DNA from: Allobosea sp. Leaf344
GTDB taxonomy: Bacteria; Pseudomonadota; Alphaproteobacteria; Rhizobiales; Beijerinckiaceae
DNA: 64,000 nucleotides
Assembly (NCBI RefSeq): GCF_001426225.1
Contig: NZ_LMRT01000014.1
Coordinates: 1,025,450-1,089,449 of the forward strand
Direction of reading: 5' to 3'
The translations under genes were made by a program, and so were the position numbers. The notes under the pieces were generated by a model, which searched no databases, was not told the DNA's origin, and was given only the letters and a program-made list of their open reading frames with translations. This document shows positions 55,629-64,000 of the stretch, one piece after another. Every line of letters starts with the position of its first letter. Position 1 is the stretch's first letter.

Positions 55629-55991
55629 TCAGAAGTTCAAACCGCCCTCGCGGGCAGCCTCGGCCAGCGCCTTGACGCGGCCGTGATACATGTAGGAGCC
55701 GCGGTCGAAGACCACGTCCTTGACGCCGGCCTTGACGGCGCGCTCGGCGATCAGCTTGCCGATCGTGCTGGCGGCCTCGACATTCGCGCCCGACTTCAGG
55801 TCGCCGCGGATGTCCTTGTCCAGCGACGAGGCGGAGGCGAGGGTCACGCCCTTCACATCGTCGATGACCTGGGCGTAGATCTGCTTGCCGGTGCGATGCA
55901 CCGACAGGCGGGCGCGGCCATTGGCGACCGCCTTGATGGCGCGGCGGACACGAGCCCGGCGGCGCGCAGTGTTGTCTGTCTGCTTGCTCAT
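55629..55991 (-). CDS. rplR: Large ribosomal subunit protein L18
   Basis: 120 aa; binds 5S rRNA with L5 and L25. [23 protein letters not shown] is the N-terminal RNA-binding part, and the C-terminus [17 protein letters not shown] is invariant. AAGGA precedes the ATG. Just downstream the spacer contains the complete palindromic repeat. Confidence 0.98.
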   Translation of the reverse strand: MSKQTDNTARRRARVRRAIKAVANGRARLSVHRTGKQIYAQVIDDVKGVTLASASSLDKDIRGDLKSGANVEAASTIGKLIAERAVKAGVKDVVFDRGSYMYHGRVKALAEAAREGGLNF

Positions 55992-56002
55992 GGCTGGCGT
56001 CC

Positions 56003-56536
56003 TTACTTCTTCTTCCCTTCCTTGCGGAAGATGAACTCGCCGGCATATTTGACGCCCTTGCCCTTATAGGGCTCGGGACCGCGATAGTCGCGGATCTCGG
56101 CGGCGGTCTGGCCGACCACCTGCTTGTCGATGCCGGAGATGACGATTTCGGTCGGCTTCGGCGTGACGATCGCGATCCCTTCCGGGATGGCGTAGTCGAT
56201 GTCGTGGCTGTAGCCGAGCGACAGCTTGAGCACCTTGCCGGTGACGGCGGCCTTGTAGCCGACGCCGTTGATTTCGAGCTTCTTCTCGAAGCCGGCGGTG
56301 GTGCCGGTCACGAGATTGGCGATGCGGGCGCGCGAGGTGCCCCAGAGCGAGCGCGCACGCTTGCTCTGCGAGCGCGGCTGCACGGCGATGGCGCCGTCCT
56401 CCATGGCGACCGACACGTCGTCGGGAACCGTGAAGGACATCTCGCCCTTCGCACCCTTGATCTTGACCAGCTGGCCGGCGACGTTGGCGGTGACGCCAGC
56501 GGGAACCGGGACTGGCTTCTTTCCGATACGAGACAT
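56003..56536 (-). CDS. rplF: Large ribosomal subunit protein L6
   Basis: 177 aa with the two homologous alpha/beta domains of L6. [19 protein letters not shown] is the conserved start, and the C-terminal [24 protein letters not shown] ends the protein as usual (only the first part is quoted as key residues [11 protein letters not shown]). AGGAGAG precedes the ATG. Position between rpsH and rplR is standard. Confidence 0.98.
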   Translation of the reverse strand: MSRIGKKPVPVPAGVTANVAGQLVKIKGAKGEMSFTVPDDVSVAMEDGAIAVQPRSQSKRARSLWGTSRARIANLVTGTTAGFEKKLEINGVGYKAAVTGKVLKLSLGYSHDIDYAIPEGIAIVTPKPTEIVISGIDKQVVGQTAAEIRDYRGPEPYKGKGVKYAGEFIFRKEGKKK

Positions 56537-56568
56537 TGGATCTCTCCTGAAATGAGCGGCGCGGAAGG

Positions 56569-56967
56569 TCAGAAGACCTTGCAGAGCACTTCGCCGCCCA
56601 CGTTCTGCTCGCGGGCAAGATGATCGGGCATCACACCCTTCGGCGTCGAGATGATCGTCACGCCCAGGCCATCGGCCACGCGGGGCATCGTCTCGACGGA
56701 AGAGTAGACGCGGCGGCCGGGCTTGGACACACGCGAGATCGACCGGATGACCGGCTGTCCCTCGTGATACTTCAGCTCGATGTCGAACTCGGTCCGGCCA
56801 TTGCCGAACTCGGTCTGGGTGTAGCCGCGGATGTAGCCCTCGGACTGGAGCACGTCGAGCACGCGGGCCCGCAGCTTCGAACCGGGCGTCGAAACGCGCG
56901 ACTTGCGCCGCATCTGCGCATTGCGGATGCGGGTCAGCATATCTCCAAGCGGATCAATGATCGCCAT
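56569..56967 (-). CDS. rpsH: Small ribosomal subunit protein S8
   Basis: 132 aa. [19 protein letters not shown] is the N-terminal signature, and [20 protein letters not shown] the C-terminal RNA-binding part. S8 is a primary 16S binder and, in E. coli, the translational repressor of the spc operon; no copy of that target was sought in detail here. GAGGAGG precedes the ATG. Confidence 0.98.
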   Translation of the reverse strand: MAIIDPLGDMLTRIRNAQMRRKSRVSTPGSKLRARVLDVLQSEGYIRGYTQTEFGNGRTEFDIELKYHEGQPVIRSISRVSKPGRRVYSSVETMPRVADGLGVTIISTPKGVMPDHLAREQNVGGEVLCKVF

Positions 56968-56979
56968 GATGCGTCCTCC

Positions 56980-57285
56980 TCACCAGCTCGACTTGACGAG
57001 GCCGGGAACCAGCCCCTTGTTGCCGAGCTCGCGCAGAGCAACGCGCGACATCTTCAGCTTGCGATAGAAGGCGCGCGGGCGCCCCGTGACTTCGCAGCGG
57101 TTGCGCACCCGGTTCGGCGCCGAGTTGCGCGGCAGTTCGGCCAGCTTGAGGCGAGCGAGGAAGCGCTCGTCCATGGACTGGCTTTCGTCATTGGCGATCG
57201 CGAGAAGGCGGGCGCGCTTGCCGGCGAATTGCTTCACCAGCTTCCTGCGGCGCTCATTGTTCTCGACGGAGCTTTTCTTAGCCAT
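56980..57285 (-). CDS. rpsN: Small ribosomal subunit protein S14 (zinc-independent type)
   Basis: 101 aa, the long form. Only one cysteine ([14 protein letters not shown]) is present, so the four-Cys zinc ribbon of the short type is lacking. The C-terminus [16 protein letters not shown] is invariant. AGGAGA precedes the ATG. Confidence 0.98.
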   Translation of the reverse strand: MAKKSSVENNERRRKLVKQFAGKRARLLAIANDESQSMDERFLARLKLAELPRNSAPNRVRNRCEVTGRPRAFYRKLKMSRVALRELGNKGLVPGLVKSSW

Positions 57286-57321
57286 CGATATCTCCTGGTT
57301 TCCGCGTATGAGCGGTAAGGC

Positions 57322-57888
57322 TCACTGCCGGAACGGGAAGTTGAAGTGCTTGAGCAAGGCGCGCGCCTCGTCGTCCGACTTCGCAGTCGTGCAGACGATC
57401 ACGTCCATGCCCCACACGGAGTCGACCTTGTCGTAGTTGATCTCGGGGAACACGATGTGCTCCTTGATCCCGAGCGCGAAATTGCCGCGCCCGTCGAACG
57501 ACTTCGGGTTGAGACCACGGAAGTCGCGCACGCGCGGCAAGGCGATGGTGACGAGCCGGTCGACGAACTCGAACATCTTGGTCTTGCGCAGCGTGACCTT
57601 GCAGCCCACCGCCATGTTCTCGCGCAGCTTGAAGCCGGCGATGGCGAGGCGGGACTTGGTGATGACCGGCTTCTGACCGGCGATCAGGGCGAGATCGCCG
57701 GCGGCGCTGTCGACCTTCTTGCGGTCGGCCGTGGCCTCGCCGACGCCCATGTTGATCACGATCTTCTCGATCGTCGGGACTTCCATGGCGTTCTTGTAGC
57801 CGAACTCGGCGATCATCGCGGGACGGACGACGTCCTCGTAATGCTTCTTCATGCGCGGCGTGAGCGCCGCCTGCTGGTTCTCAGCCAT
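57322..57888 (-). CDS. rplE: Large ribosomal subunit protein L5
   Basis: 188 aa; anchors 5S rRNA to the large subunit. [20 protein letters not shown] and [19 protein letters not shown] are diagnostic, as is the C-terminal [20 protein letters not shown]. Its start overlaps the end of rplX by 8 bases. Confidence 0.98.
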   Translation of the reverse strand: MAENQQAALTPRMKKHYEDVVRPAMIAEFGYKNAMEVPTIEKIVINMGVGEATADRKKVDSAAGDLALIAGQKPVITKSRLAIAGFKLRENMAVGCKVTLRKTKMFEFVDRLVTIALPRVRDFRGLNPKSFDGRGNFALGIKEHIVFPEINYDKVDSVWGMDVIVCTTAKSDDEARALLKHFNFPFRQ

Positions 57889-58198
57889 CGATCAGATCCC
57901 CCGAACGCTTGGCGAAACGGACCTTGCGACCGTCGTCGAGCACCTTGAAGCCGACGCGGGTGGGCTTGCCGTCCTTGGGATCGGCAACCGCAAGGTTCGA
58001 CAGGTCGATGGTGGCCTCCTTGGAGATGATGCCGCCTTCGGACTGCTGCGAAGCCTTGGTGTGACGCTTCACCAGGTTCACGCCGCGAACCACCGCACGG
58101 GCGTCCTTCGGCATCACCTGGAGCACTTCGCCGGCCTTGCCCTTGTCGCGGCCGGCCAGCACGACGACCTTGTCGCCCTTCTTGATCTTCGCAGCCAT
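57881..58198 (-). CDS. rplX: Large ribosomal subunit protein L24
   Basis: 105 aa with a KOW motif ([20 protein letters not shown]), an assembly initiator of the 50S subunit. [19 protein letters not shown] is the conserved middle. The ATG at 58198 shares its last base with the rplN stop, and its 3' end overlaps rplE by 8 bases. Confidence 0.97.
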   Translation of the reverse strand: MAAKIKKGDKVVVLAGRDKGKAGEVLQVMPKDARAVVRGVNLVKRHTKASQQSEGGIISKEATIDLSNLAVADPKDGKPTRVGFKVLDDGRKVRFAKRSGDLIDG

Positions 58199-58566
58199 CA
58201 CAGCACCTCTGGCGCAAGCGAGATGATCTTCATGTGGTTCTTGGCGCGGAGCTCGCGCGGAACCGGTCCGAAGATGCGGGTGCCGACGGGCTCCTTCTGG
58301 TTGTTGATCAACACGGCCGCATTGCGGTCGAAGCGGATCACCGAACCATCGGCGCGCTTGACGTCCTTGGCGGTGCGAACGACGACCGCCTTCATGACGT
58401 CGCCCTTCTTCACGCGGCCGCGGGGAATGGCTTCCTTGATCGAAACGACGATGATGTCGCCAATGCGGGCATAGCGCCGCTTCGACCCGCCCAGAACCTT
58501 GATGCACATCACGCGACGGGCGCCGGAATTGTCCGCGACCTCGAGATTCGTCTGCACCTGGATCAT
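58198..58566 (-). CDS. rplN: Large ribosomal subunit protein L14
   Basis: 122 aa. [20 protein letters not shown] and the C-terminal [11 protein letters not shown] match all bacterial L14. AAGGATC precedes the ATG. The 104-base spacer to rpsQ is GC-rich and contains TCCCGGC/GCCGGGA and GGGGG/CCCCC inverted pairs that can fold. Confidence 0.98.
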   Translation of the reverse strand: MIQVQTNLEVADNSGARRVMCIKVLGGSKRRYARIGDIIVVSIKEAIPRGRVKKGDVMKAVVVRTAKDVKRADGSVIRFDRNAAVLINNQKEPVGTRIFGPVPRELRAKNHMKIISLAPEVL

Positions 58567-58670
58567 GGCCTTGATCCTTCCATGTGTATCAGCGCGGTTT
58601 CCCGGCAGGCATCAGCGCCGCCGGGACTACGACTGACGGGGGTCGATCGCCCCCTGGCCTCAACGATGAC

Positions 58671-58913
58671 TTACGCCTTGGGAGCGTTTTCGAGCACAAC
58701 CCAGCTTTTCAGCTTGGAAATGGGCTTCGATTCCTCGATCCAGACCTGATCGCCGACCTTGGACACCATCGCCTCGTCATGGGCGTGGTAGTTCTTCGAG
58801 CGGCGAACCGTCTTCTTCAGGAGGGGGTGCGTATAGCGCCGCTCGACCTTGACCACAACTGTTTTATTCTGCTTGTCGCTGACGACGACGCCCTGCAGCA
58901 CGCGCTTCGGCAT
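58671..58913 (-). CDS. rpsQ: Small ribosomal subunit protein S17
   Basis: 80 aa, OB-fold. [20 protein letters not shown] is the conserved start and [20 protein letters not shown] the core. GAGGAG precedes the ATG. It follows rpmC by 12 bases. Confidence 0.98.
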   Translation of the reverse strand: MPKRVLQGVVVSDKQNKTVVVKVERRYTHPLLKKTVRRSKNYHAHDEAMVSKVGDQVWIEESKPISKLKSWVVLENAPKA

Positions 58914-58925
58914 GGTTGAAACTCC

Positions 58926-59138
58926 TCAGGCGCTCGCCGCGACGGTCTTGGACCGCTGCAGCGTCTTGATGCGGGCGATATCCTTGCGAACCTCGGTGAC
59001 GCGCGAGGTGTTCTCGAGCTGGCCGGTGGCGCGCTGGAAACGCAGGTTGAACTGCTCCTTCTTCAGCTTCAGGAGTTCGTCCTGCAGCTGGTCGACGCTC
59101 ATGACCTTCAGGTCGGACAGGCGTTGTGCGCTCTTCAT
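58926..59138 (-). CDS. rpmC: Large ribosomal subunit protein L29
   Basis: 70 aa, two long helices. [20 protein letters not shown] and [18 protein letters not shown] are the family marks; the protein sits near the peptide exit tunnel. GGGAGG precedes the ATG. It lies between rplP and rpsQ. Confidence 0.98.
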   Translation of the reverse strand: MKSAQRLSDLKVMSVDQLQDELLKLKKEQFNLRFQRATGQLENTSRVTEVRKDIARIKTLQRSKTVAASA

Positions 59139-59149
59139 GTCGTCCTCCC

Positions 59150-59563
59150 TTACTCGGCGATGCGCTGGATGAAGCGGGTCTTGATCGGCAGCTTGGCCGC
59201 ACCGAGGCGCAGGGCCTCGCGCGCGATATCCTCGGGCACGCCGTCGAGCTCGAACATGATCCGGCCCGGCTTGACCTTGGCTGCCCAGAATTCAGGCGCG
59301 CCCTTGCCCTTGCCCATGCGGACTTCGGTCGGCTTCTTCGACACCGGCACGTCCGGGAAGATCCGGATCCAGACGCGGCCGGCGCGCTTCATGGCACGCG
59401 TGATCGCGCGGCGGGCCGCCTCGATCTGGCGGGCGGTGACGCGCTCCGGCATCAGCGCCTTCAGGCCGAACTGGCCGAAATTGAGGTCCGTGCCGCCCTT
59501 GGCGACGCCGGAGATGCGTCCCTTGAACTGCTTGCGGAACTTGGTTCGCTTTGGTTGCAACAT
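59150..59563 (-). CDS. rplP: Large ribosomal subunit protein L16
   Basis: 137 aa. [20 protein letters not shown] and [20 protein letters not shown] are diagnostic; [20 protein letters not shown] is the conserved Gly/Lys loop. The usual Arg that is hydroxylated in some bacteria lies in this region. GAGAAGAG precedes the ATG. Confidence 0.98.
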   Translation of the reverse strand: MLQPKRTKFRKQFKGRISGVAKGGTDLNFGQFGLKALMPERVTARQIEAARRAITRAMKRAGRVWIRIFPDVPVSKKPTEVRMGKGKGAPEFWAAKVKPGRIMFELDGVPEDIAREALRLGAAKLPIKTRFIQRIAE

Positions 59564-59581
59564 GGCTCTTCTCGATCAGCC

Positions 59582-60292
59582 TTACGCGGCATGGTCGCGA
59601 CGATGGCCACCGCCGGAGCGGCCGCCTTCATCCGACATGCGCTTGTCCTGGGCCATCGGGTCGTGCTCAAGGATTTCGCCCTTGAAGATCCAGACCTTGA
59701 TGCCGCAGGTTCCATAGGTGGTGAATGCGGTGCCGACACCGTAATCCACATCGGCGCGCAGCGTGTGCAGCGGCACCCGCCCCTCGCGATACCATTCCAG
59801 GCGCGCGATTTCGGCGCCGCCGAGACGGCCCGAGCAGTTGATGCGGATGCCCTCGGCGCCCAGACGCATGGCCGATTGCACGGCCCGCTTCATGGCGCGG
59901 CGGAAGGCGACACGGCGCTCGAGCTGCTGCGCGATCGAATCGGCGACCAGCGTGGCGTCGATCTCGGGCTTGCGCACCTCGACGATGTTGATCGTCACAT
60001 CGGCCTTGGTGAGCTTCATCACCGACTTGCGCAGCTTCTCGATATCGGCGCCCTTCTTGCCGATCACCACGCCCGGACGCGCCGAGTGGATGGTGACGCG
60101 GCACTTCTTGTGCGGGCGCTCGATGATGATCTTCGAGATCGCGGCCTGCTTCAGCATCTTCATGAGCGAGGCGCGGATCGCCATATCCTCATGCAGGAGC
60201 TTGCCGTACTCGCCCTTCTGGGCGAACCAGCGGGAGTCCCAGGTGCGGTTGATGCCGAGGCGAAGCCCGATCGGATTGATTTTCTGACCCAT
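59582..60292 (-). CDS. rpsC: Small ribosomal subunit protein S3
   Basis: 236 aa. [20 protein letters not shown] starts the protein. The KH type II domain has the GxxG loop in [15 protein letters not shown]. The C-terminal domain closes the mRNA entry with S4/S5, ending in an Arg/Gly/His-rich tail. GGAGAG precedes the ATG. Confidence 0.98.
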   Translation of the reverse strand: MGQKINPIGLRLGINRTWDSRWFAQKGEYGKLLHEDMAIRASLMKMLKQAAISKIIIERPHKKCRVTIHSARPGVVIGKKGADIEKLRKSVMKLTKADVTINIVEVRKPEIDATLVADSIAQQLERRVAFRRAMKRAVQSAMRLGAEGIRINCSGRLGGAEIARLEWYREGRVPLHTLRADVDYGVGTAFTTYGTCGIKVWIFKGEILEHDPMAQDKRMSDEGGRSGGGHRRDHAA

Positions 60293-60302
60293 CGTTCTCT
60301 CC

Positions 60303-60686
60303 TCAGGCCTTGGCCGCGGCGACTTCGCGCACCACGATCGTGATGTTCGCGAACGGCTTCAGGATGCGGGCGCCACGGCCGCGGGCGCGGGCATGGAAAC
60401 GCTTCATCACCAGGGCCTTGCCGACGAAGGCCTGGGCCACGACCAGATCGTCGACGTCGAGATCGTGATTGTTCTCGGCGTTGGCGATGGCGCTCTGCAG
60501 GCACTTGCGCACATCCAGCGAGATCCGCTTGCGCGAGAACTCGAGGTCGGCAAGAGCGGTCGAAACCTTCTTGCCGCGGATGAGCTGGGCGACCAGGTTC
60601 AGCTTCTGCGGGCTGACACGAAGGTTGCGGGCGACCGCGACGGCTTCGTTGTCAGGCAGCGCACGGGGGGCGGATGCTTTTCCCAT
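60303..60686 (-). CDS. rplV: Large ribosomal subunit protein L22
   Basis: 127 aa. [19 protein letters not shown] and the hairpin tip region [18 protein letters not shown], which lines the exit tunnel, are present. AGAGGAAG precedes the ATG. Three bases separate its stop region from rpsS. Confidence 0.98.
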   Translation of the reverse strand: MGKASAPRALPDNEAVAVARNLRVSPQKLNLVAQLIRGKKVSTALADLEFSRKRISLDVRKCLQSAIANAENNHDLDVDDLVVAQAFVGKALVMKRFHARARGRGARILKPFANITIVVREVAAAKA

Positions 60687-60689
60687 GGC

Positions 60690-60968
60690 TTACTTCCTCT
60701 TCGCCTTCTTGTCGGCGGCGTGGCCGTGGAAGGTGCGGGTCGGCGAGAATTCGCCGAACTTGTGACCCACCATCTCCTCGGACACGGACACCGGCACATG
60801 CTTGTGGCCGTTGTAGACGCCGAACGTCAGACCGACGAACTGCGGAAGGATCGTGGAGCGACGGCTCCAGATCTTGATGACCTCGGACCGGCTCGCCGAA
60901 CGGGCGACCTCGGCCTTTTTCAGAAGGTATCCGTCGACGAACGGACCTTTCCAAAGCGAACGCGCCAT
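60690..60968 (-). CDS. rpsS: Small ribosomal subunit protein S19
   Basis: 92 aa. [20 protein letters not shown] and [20 protein letters not shown] are diagnostic. It lies in the 30S head next to S13. GAGG precedes the ATG. Confidence 0.98.
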   Translation of the reverse strand: MARSLWKGPFVDGYLLKKAEVARSASRSEVIKIWSRRSTILPQFVGLTFGVYNGHKHVPVSVSEEMVGHKFGEFSPTRTFHGHAADKKAKRK

Positions 60969-60976
60969 GACGGACC

Positions 60977-61819
60977 TCAGTTCTTCTTCTTGCGGGCGTG
61001 ACGGCTCGACACGATGAACGTATCGGTCCGCTTGTTCGAGCGGGTCTTCTTGCCCTTGGTCGGCAGACCCCAGGGCGTGACCGGATGACGGCCGCCCGAC
61101 GTGCGGCCTTCGCCGCCGCCATGCGGATGGTCGACCGGGTTCATCGAGACGCCGCGGTTATGCGGACGACGACCGAGCCAGCGCGAACGGCCAGCCTTGC
61201 CGTCGTTGCGGTTCATGTGGTCGGGGTTCGAGACCGCGCCCACGGTGGCGTAGCACAGGCCGCTGATCAGGCGCTGCTCGCCCGAGTTCAGGCGGACGAT
61301 GACGTAACCCTGGTCGCGACCCACGATCTGGGCGTAGTTGCCGGCGGAGCGGGCGAGCGCGCCGCCCTTGCCGATCTTGAGCTCGACATTGTGGACGATC
61401 GTGCCGATCGGCATCGCGCTCATCGGCGAGGCGTTGCCGGGCTTGATGTCGACCTGCGGGCCCGAGATCACGCTGTCGCCGACGGCGAGGCGCTGCGGGG
61501 CCAGGATATAGGCCTGCTCGCCGTCGCTGTACTTGATCAGCGCGATGAAGGCGGAGCGGTTCGGATCATATTCGATCCGCTCGACCGTCGCCGGGATGCC
61601 GTCCTTGCCGCGGCGCTTGAAATCGATCAGGCGCAGCGTCCGCTTATGTCCACCGCCGCGGAAGCGGACGGTGATGCGGCCGAGATTGTTGCGGCCGCCC
61701 GAGGACGACTTGCCCTCGGTCAGCGCCTTGACCGGCTTGCCCTTGTAGAGCTCGCTGCGGTCTACGATCACGAGCTGGCGAAGGCTCGGCGTGATCGGCT
61801 TGAAACTTTTCAAAGCCAT
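60977..61819 (-). CDS. rplB: Large ribosomal subunit protein L2
   Basis: 280 aa. [20 protein letters not shown] is the N-terminus; [20 protein letters not shown] and the peptidyl-transferase region [18 protein letters not shown], with the conserved His, are present. GGAAGGA precedes the ATG. It is downstream of rplW with 15 bases between. Confidence 0.98.
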   Translation of the reverse strand: MALKSFKPITPSLRQLVIVDRSELYKGKPVKALTEGKSSSGGRNNLGRITVRFRGGGHKRTLRLIDFKRRGKDGIPATVERIEYDPNRSAFIALIKYSDGEQAYILAPQRLAVGDSVISGPQVDIKPGNASPMSAMPIGTIVHNVELKIGKGGALARSAGNYAQIVGRDQGYVIVRLNSGEQRLISGLCYATVGAVSNPDHMNRNDGKAGRSRWLGRRPHNRGVSMNPVDHPHGGGEGRTSGGRHPVTPWGLPTKGKKTRSNKRTDTFIVSSRHARKKKN

Positions 61820-61834
61820 GATGACGATCCTTCC

Positions 61835-62143
61835 TTACAGGCCCGTGGTCACGTCGATGGAGTGACCTTCTTCGAGGGTCACGACCGCCTTCTTGACGTC
61901 GGCGCGCTGGCCGAGCCGCCCGCGGAAGACCTTCATCTTGCCCTCGGTCACCAGCGTGTTGACGCTCTTCACCTTGACGTCGAAGAGCTTCTCGATCGCG
62001 GCCTTGATCTGCGGCTTGGTCGCGGTCTTGGCGACCTTGAAGACGACCTTGTTGTGCTCGGAGAGCATCGTCGCCTTCTCGGTGATCACCGGTCCGCGGA
62101 TCACGTCGTAGTGGCGCGGGTCCATGGTCTTGGCCTGGCTCAT
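61835..62143 (-). CDS. rplW: Large ribosomal subunit protein L23
   Basis: 102 aa; docking site at the tunnel exit for SRP and trigger factor. [20 protein letters not shown] and [16 protein letters not shown] are the family marks. Its ATG overlaps the rplD stop by 4 bases (ATGA). Confidence 0.98.
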   Translation of the reverse strand: MSQAKTMDPRHYDVIRGPVITEKATMLSEHNKVVFKVAKTATKPQIKAAIEKLFDVKVKSVNTLVTEGKMKVFRGRLGQRADVKKAVVTLEEGHSIDVTTGL

Positions 62144-62760
62144 GAGAAGCGCGCCTCCAGCGCATCGACAGCCGCGCGCGTCAGGACGAGCTTGTCGCGG
62201 CGCAGGATGTCATAGACGTTGATGCCCTGGATCGGCAGGACGTCGACATTCGGGATCGAACGCGCGGCCAGGCCGAAATTCACATCGATCTCCGCGCCGC
62301 CGATCACCAGCGCGCTGGACAGCTCCAGCTTGCTGAAATGGCCGAGCAGCAGCTTGGTCTTCGGCTCGTTCAGCTTGGCATCGTCGATGACGATGATGCC
62401 GCCGTCCTTGGCCTTGGCCGAGAGCGCGTGGCGCAGGGCGAGCGCCCGGACCTTCTTGGGCAGATCGTGGGCATGGTCGCGCACGATCGGACCGAAGGCC
62501 TTGCCGCCGCCGCGGAACTGCGGAGCGGAAGCCGCGCCGTGGCGAGCGCCGCCGGTGCCCTTCTGCTTGTAGATCTTCTTGCGCGTCCGGTCGACCTCGG
62601 AACGGCCCTTCGACTTATGCGTGCCGGCACGGCGCTTGGCGAGCTGGTAGCGCACCATGCGGGCCAGGATGTCGGCGCGCGGCTCGAGGCCGAAGATCGC
62701 GTCGGAAAGCTCGACCGAACCGGCCGAGCCACCGTCGAGAGTGGTGATATCGAGCTTCAT
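62140..62760 (-). CDS. rplD: Large ribosomal subunit protein L4
   Basis: 206 aa. [20 protein letters not shown] and the extended loop [20 protein letters not shown] are typical. In E. coli L4 also represses the S10 operon through its leader. The ATG at 62760 overlaps the rplC stop by one base (TGATG); a GTG one codon upstream (62763) is less likely. Confidence 0.98.
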   Translation of the reverse strand: MKLDITTLDGGSAGSVELSDAIFGLEPRADILARMVRYQLAKRRAGTHKSKGRSEVDRTRKKIYKQKGTGGARHGAASAPQFRGGGKAFGPIVRDHAHDLPKKVRALALRHALSAKAKDGGIIVIDDAKLNEPKTKLLLGHFSKLELSSALVIGGAEIDVNFGLAARSIPNVDVLPIQGINVYDILRRDKLVLTRAAVDALEARFS

Positions 62761-63485
62761 CACGCGTTCTCCTCAACCGTCTCGGCTGCGGGAGCCGGCG
62801 TTTCGCCGCCATTGACACGGAACTTGCCGGGGAGCGGGGCATCCTTCGGCAGGGCCCGCTTCACCGCGTCCCGCACATGGATCCAGCCGCCGGCATGGCC
62901 GGGGACGGCGCCTTCGACCAGGATCAGGCCGCGCTCGACATCCGTCTGGACGACGCGCAGGTTCTGCGTGGTGACGCGCTCGGTCCCGAGATGGCCGGGC
63001 ATCTTCTTGTTCTTGAAGGTCTTGCCCGGGTCCTGGCGGCCACCGGTCGAACCGATCGAGCGGTGCGAGACCGAGACGCCGTGGGTGGCGCGCAGACCGC
63101 CGAAGTTCCAGCGCTTCATGCCGCCGGCGAAGCCCTTGCCGAGCGTCGTGCCGCTGACGTCGACGAACTGGCCGACGACGAAATGATCGGCCGTCAGCTC
63201 GGCGCCGACCGGGATCAGCGCGTCGTCGCTGACGCGGAATTCCACGACCTTGCGCTTCGGCTCGACCTTGGCGACGGCGAAATGGCCGCGCTCGGCCTTC
63301 GACACGTTCTTGACCTTGGCCAAGCCCGATCCGAGCTGCACGGCGACATAGCCGTTCTTCTCGATCGTGCGATGGGCGACGACCTGACAATTATCGAGCT
63401 TCAGCACGGTGACCGGGATATGTTCGCCGGCATCCGTGAAGATGCGGGTCATCCCGACTTTCTGTGCAATCACACCGGAACGCAT
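62760..63485 (-). CDS. rplC: Large ribosomal subunit protein L3
   Basis: 241 aa. [20 protein letters not shown] begins the protein; [21 protein letters not shown] and [19 protein letters not shown] are diagnostic. A C-terminal extension with Pro/Ala/Glu ([16 protein letters not shown]) is an alphaproteobacterial feature. GGGAAGG precedes the ATG. The gap to rpsJ is 72 bases and holds a small GNRA-loop hairpin. Confidence 0.98.
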   Translation of the reverse strand: MRSGVIAQKVGMTRIFTDAGEHIPVTVLKLDNCQVVAHRTIEKNGYVAVQLGSGLAKVKNVSKAERGHFAVAKVEPKRKVVEFRVSDDALIPVGAELTADHFVVGQFVDVSGTTLGKGFAGGMKRWNFGGLRATHGVSVSHRSIGSTGGRQDPGKTFKNKKMPGHLGTERVTTQNLRVVQTDVERGLILVEGAVPGHAGGWIHVRDAVKRALPKDAPLPGKFRVNGGETPAPAAETVEENA

Positions 63486-63517
63486 CGGTGCACACCTTCC
63501 CTTGGGGTCATGTTCAT

Positions 63518-63533
63518 CCCGCAGCGATGCGGG
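63518..63533 (-). other. Small hairpin in the rpsJ-rplC spacer
   Basis: CCCGCA (63518-63523), loop GCGA on the plus strand (TCGC on the transcript), TGCGGG (63528-63533). It is a 6-bp stem about 33 bases upstream of the rplC start codon. Function is not known. Confidence 0.35.
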
Positions 63534-63557
63534 GACAGAGGACCCGGCTAAAAACGA

Positions 63558-63866
63558 TTAGAGCTTGATTTCGACGTCGACGCCGGCGGCGAGATCGAGC
63601 TTCATGAGGGCGTCGACCGTCTGCGGGGTCGGGTCGACGATGTCGAGGACCCGCTTATGGGTCCGCATTTCGAACTGCTCGCGCGACTTCTTGTCGATGT
63701 GCGGCGAGCGGTTGACCGTGAACTTCTCGATGAGCGTGGGCAGCGGGATGGGACCGCGGACCTGGGCGCCAGTCCTCTTGGCCGTCGACACGATCTCGCG
63801 CGTCGAAGCGTCGAGAATGCGGTGGTCGAACGCCTTGAGGCGGATCCGGATGTTCTGACCGTTCAT
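63558..63866 (-). CDS. rpsJ: Small ribosomal subunit protein S10
   Basis: 102 aa; also the transcription antitermination factor Nus[21 protein letters not shown] is the conserved start and [20 protein letters not shown] the centre. GGAGAAC precedes the ATG. It follows tuf across 67 bases that contain a strong stem-loop. Confidence 0.98.
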   Translation of the reverse strand: MNGQNIRIRLKAFDHRILDASTREIVSTAKRTGAQVRGPIPLPTLIEKFTVNRSPHIDKKSREQFEMRTHKRVLDIVDPTPQTVDALMKLDLAAGVDVEIKL

Positions 63867-63886
63867 GGTCTTGTGTTCTCCGTGAC

Positions 63887-63924
63887 GTGAGAAGGCAGGG
63901 GGCCGGAAGGACCCCTGCCCTCAC
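63887..63924 (-). promoter_or_regulatory. Long stem-loop between tuf and rpsJ
   Basis: GTGAG-AA-GGCAGGGG (63887-63901) pairs with CCCCTGCC-CTCAC (63912-63924) around a 10-nt loop, 13 bp in all with a 2-nt bulge. It begins 10 bases past the tuf stop. No T-tract follows on either strand, so it looks like an attenuator or RNA-processing site rather than a plain terminator. Confidence 0.5.
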
Positions 63925-63933
63925 GAAAACGCG

Positions 63934-64000
63934 TTACGCGATGATCGAGGCGACGACGCCGGCGCCGACGGTGCGGCCGCCTTCGCGGATGGCGAAGCGC
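63934..64000 (-). CDS. tuf: Elongation factor Tu, C-terminal end (cut by the window)
   Basis: Only the last 22 codons and the stop are in the window. They read RFAIREGGRTVGAGVVASII and a final Ala, the end of EF-Tu domain 3, which binds aminoacyl-tRNA. Position directly before rpsJ is the usual str-S10 junction. The rest lies past base 64000. Confidence 0.95.
   Translation of the reverse strand, partial: RFAIREGGRTVGAGVVASIIA

Overview
This is a GC-rich window from an alphaproteobacterial chromosome, most likely a Hyphomicrobiales (Rhizobiales) member close to Bosea, Chelatococcus or Methylobacterium. The placement is inference. It rests on protein family resemblance, on the nagZ / SPOR protein / argS / dgt / erpA block, on a PhaR-type phasin control region, and on short palindromic intergenic repeats built from GCGAATGG-like units. 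About 82 protein genes and one tRNA are supported. There is no rRNA, CRISPR array, transposase, integrase or prophage.

Layout. 1-8.0 kb: nagZ (cut by the window edge), an orphan TRAP solute-binding protein, a SPOR protein, argS, dgt and divergent erpA. 8.1-12.4 kb: a double cold-shock-domain protein, a LysE exporter with a lone PAS protein, a sirtuin divergent from an aminotransferase, and a DoxX-like protein. 12.5-16.6 kb: an altronate/galactarate-type dehydratase, a phasin with a PhaR-like operator, and a D,D-carboxypeptidase with a SPOR tail. 16.6-20.4 kb: an overlapping VWA / membrane J-protein pair, panC, a DUF1489 protein and an SDR. 20.5-27.1 kb: a minus-strand run with both methylcrotonyl-CoA carboxylase subunits split by three other genes, preceded by lipB. 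27.2-34.3 kb: an orphan FliN, tRNA-Leu(GAG), mgtE, two tandem GH25 muramidases, a ZntB/CorA channel, isovaleryl-CoA dehydrogenase and a GGCT-like gene. 34.3-49.1 kb: mostly housekeeping and conserved unknowns, including a rhodanese, pccA, a GST, RluA-type pseudouridine synthase-crcB, the coupled degP-rarA-DUF429 chain, and a Bug-type binding protein.

49.2-64.0 kb is the merged S10-spc-alpha ribosomal superoperon on the minus strand. It runs from the C-terminus of EF-Tu through rpsJ to rplQ, includes secY, adk and rpoA, and ends at a strong stem-loop.

Two themes recur. One is peptidoglycan and envelope biology: NagZ, two SPOR proteins, a D,D-carboxypeptidase, two GH25 enzymes, a YdcF protein, an LprI-like protein and a Do-type protease. 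The other is branched-chain and propionyl-CoA catabolism: ivd, MCC alpha and beta, and pccA. I found no clear undescribed defence or mobile system. The best leads are palindromic repeats inside ribosomal-operon spacers, the VWA-J pair, the RarA/DUF429/DegP coupling, the TRAP-gene insertion and the GH25 duplication with an inhibitor-like neighbour. Calls rest on reading the sequence and on recalled family knowledge; no database search was run.
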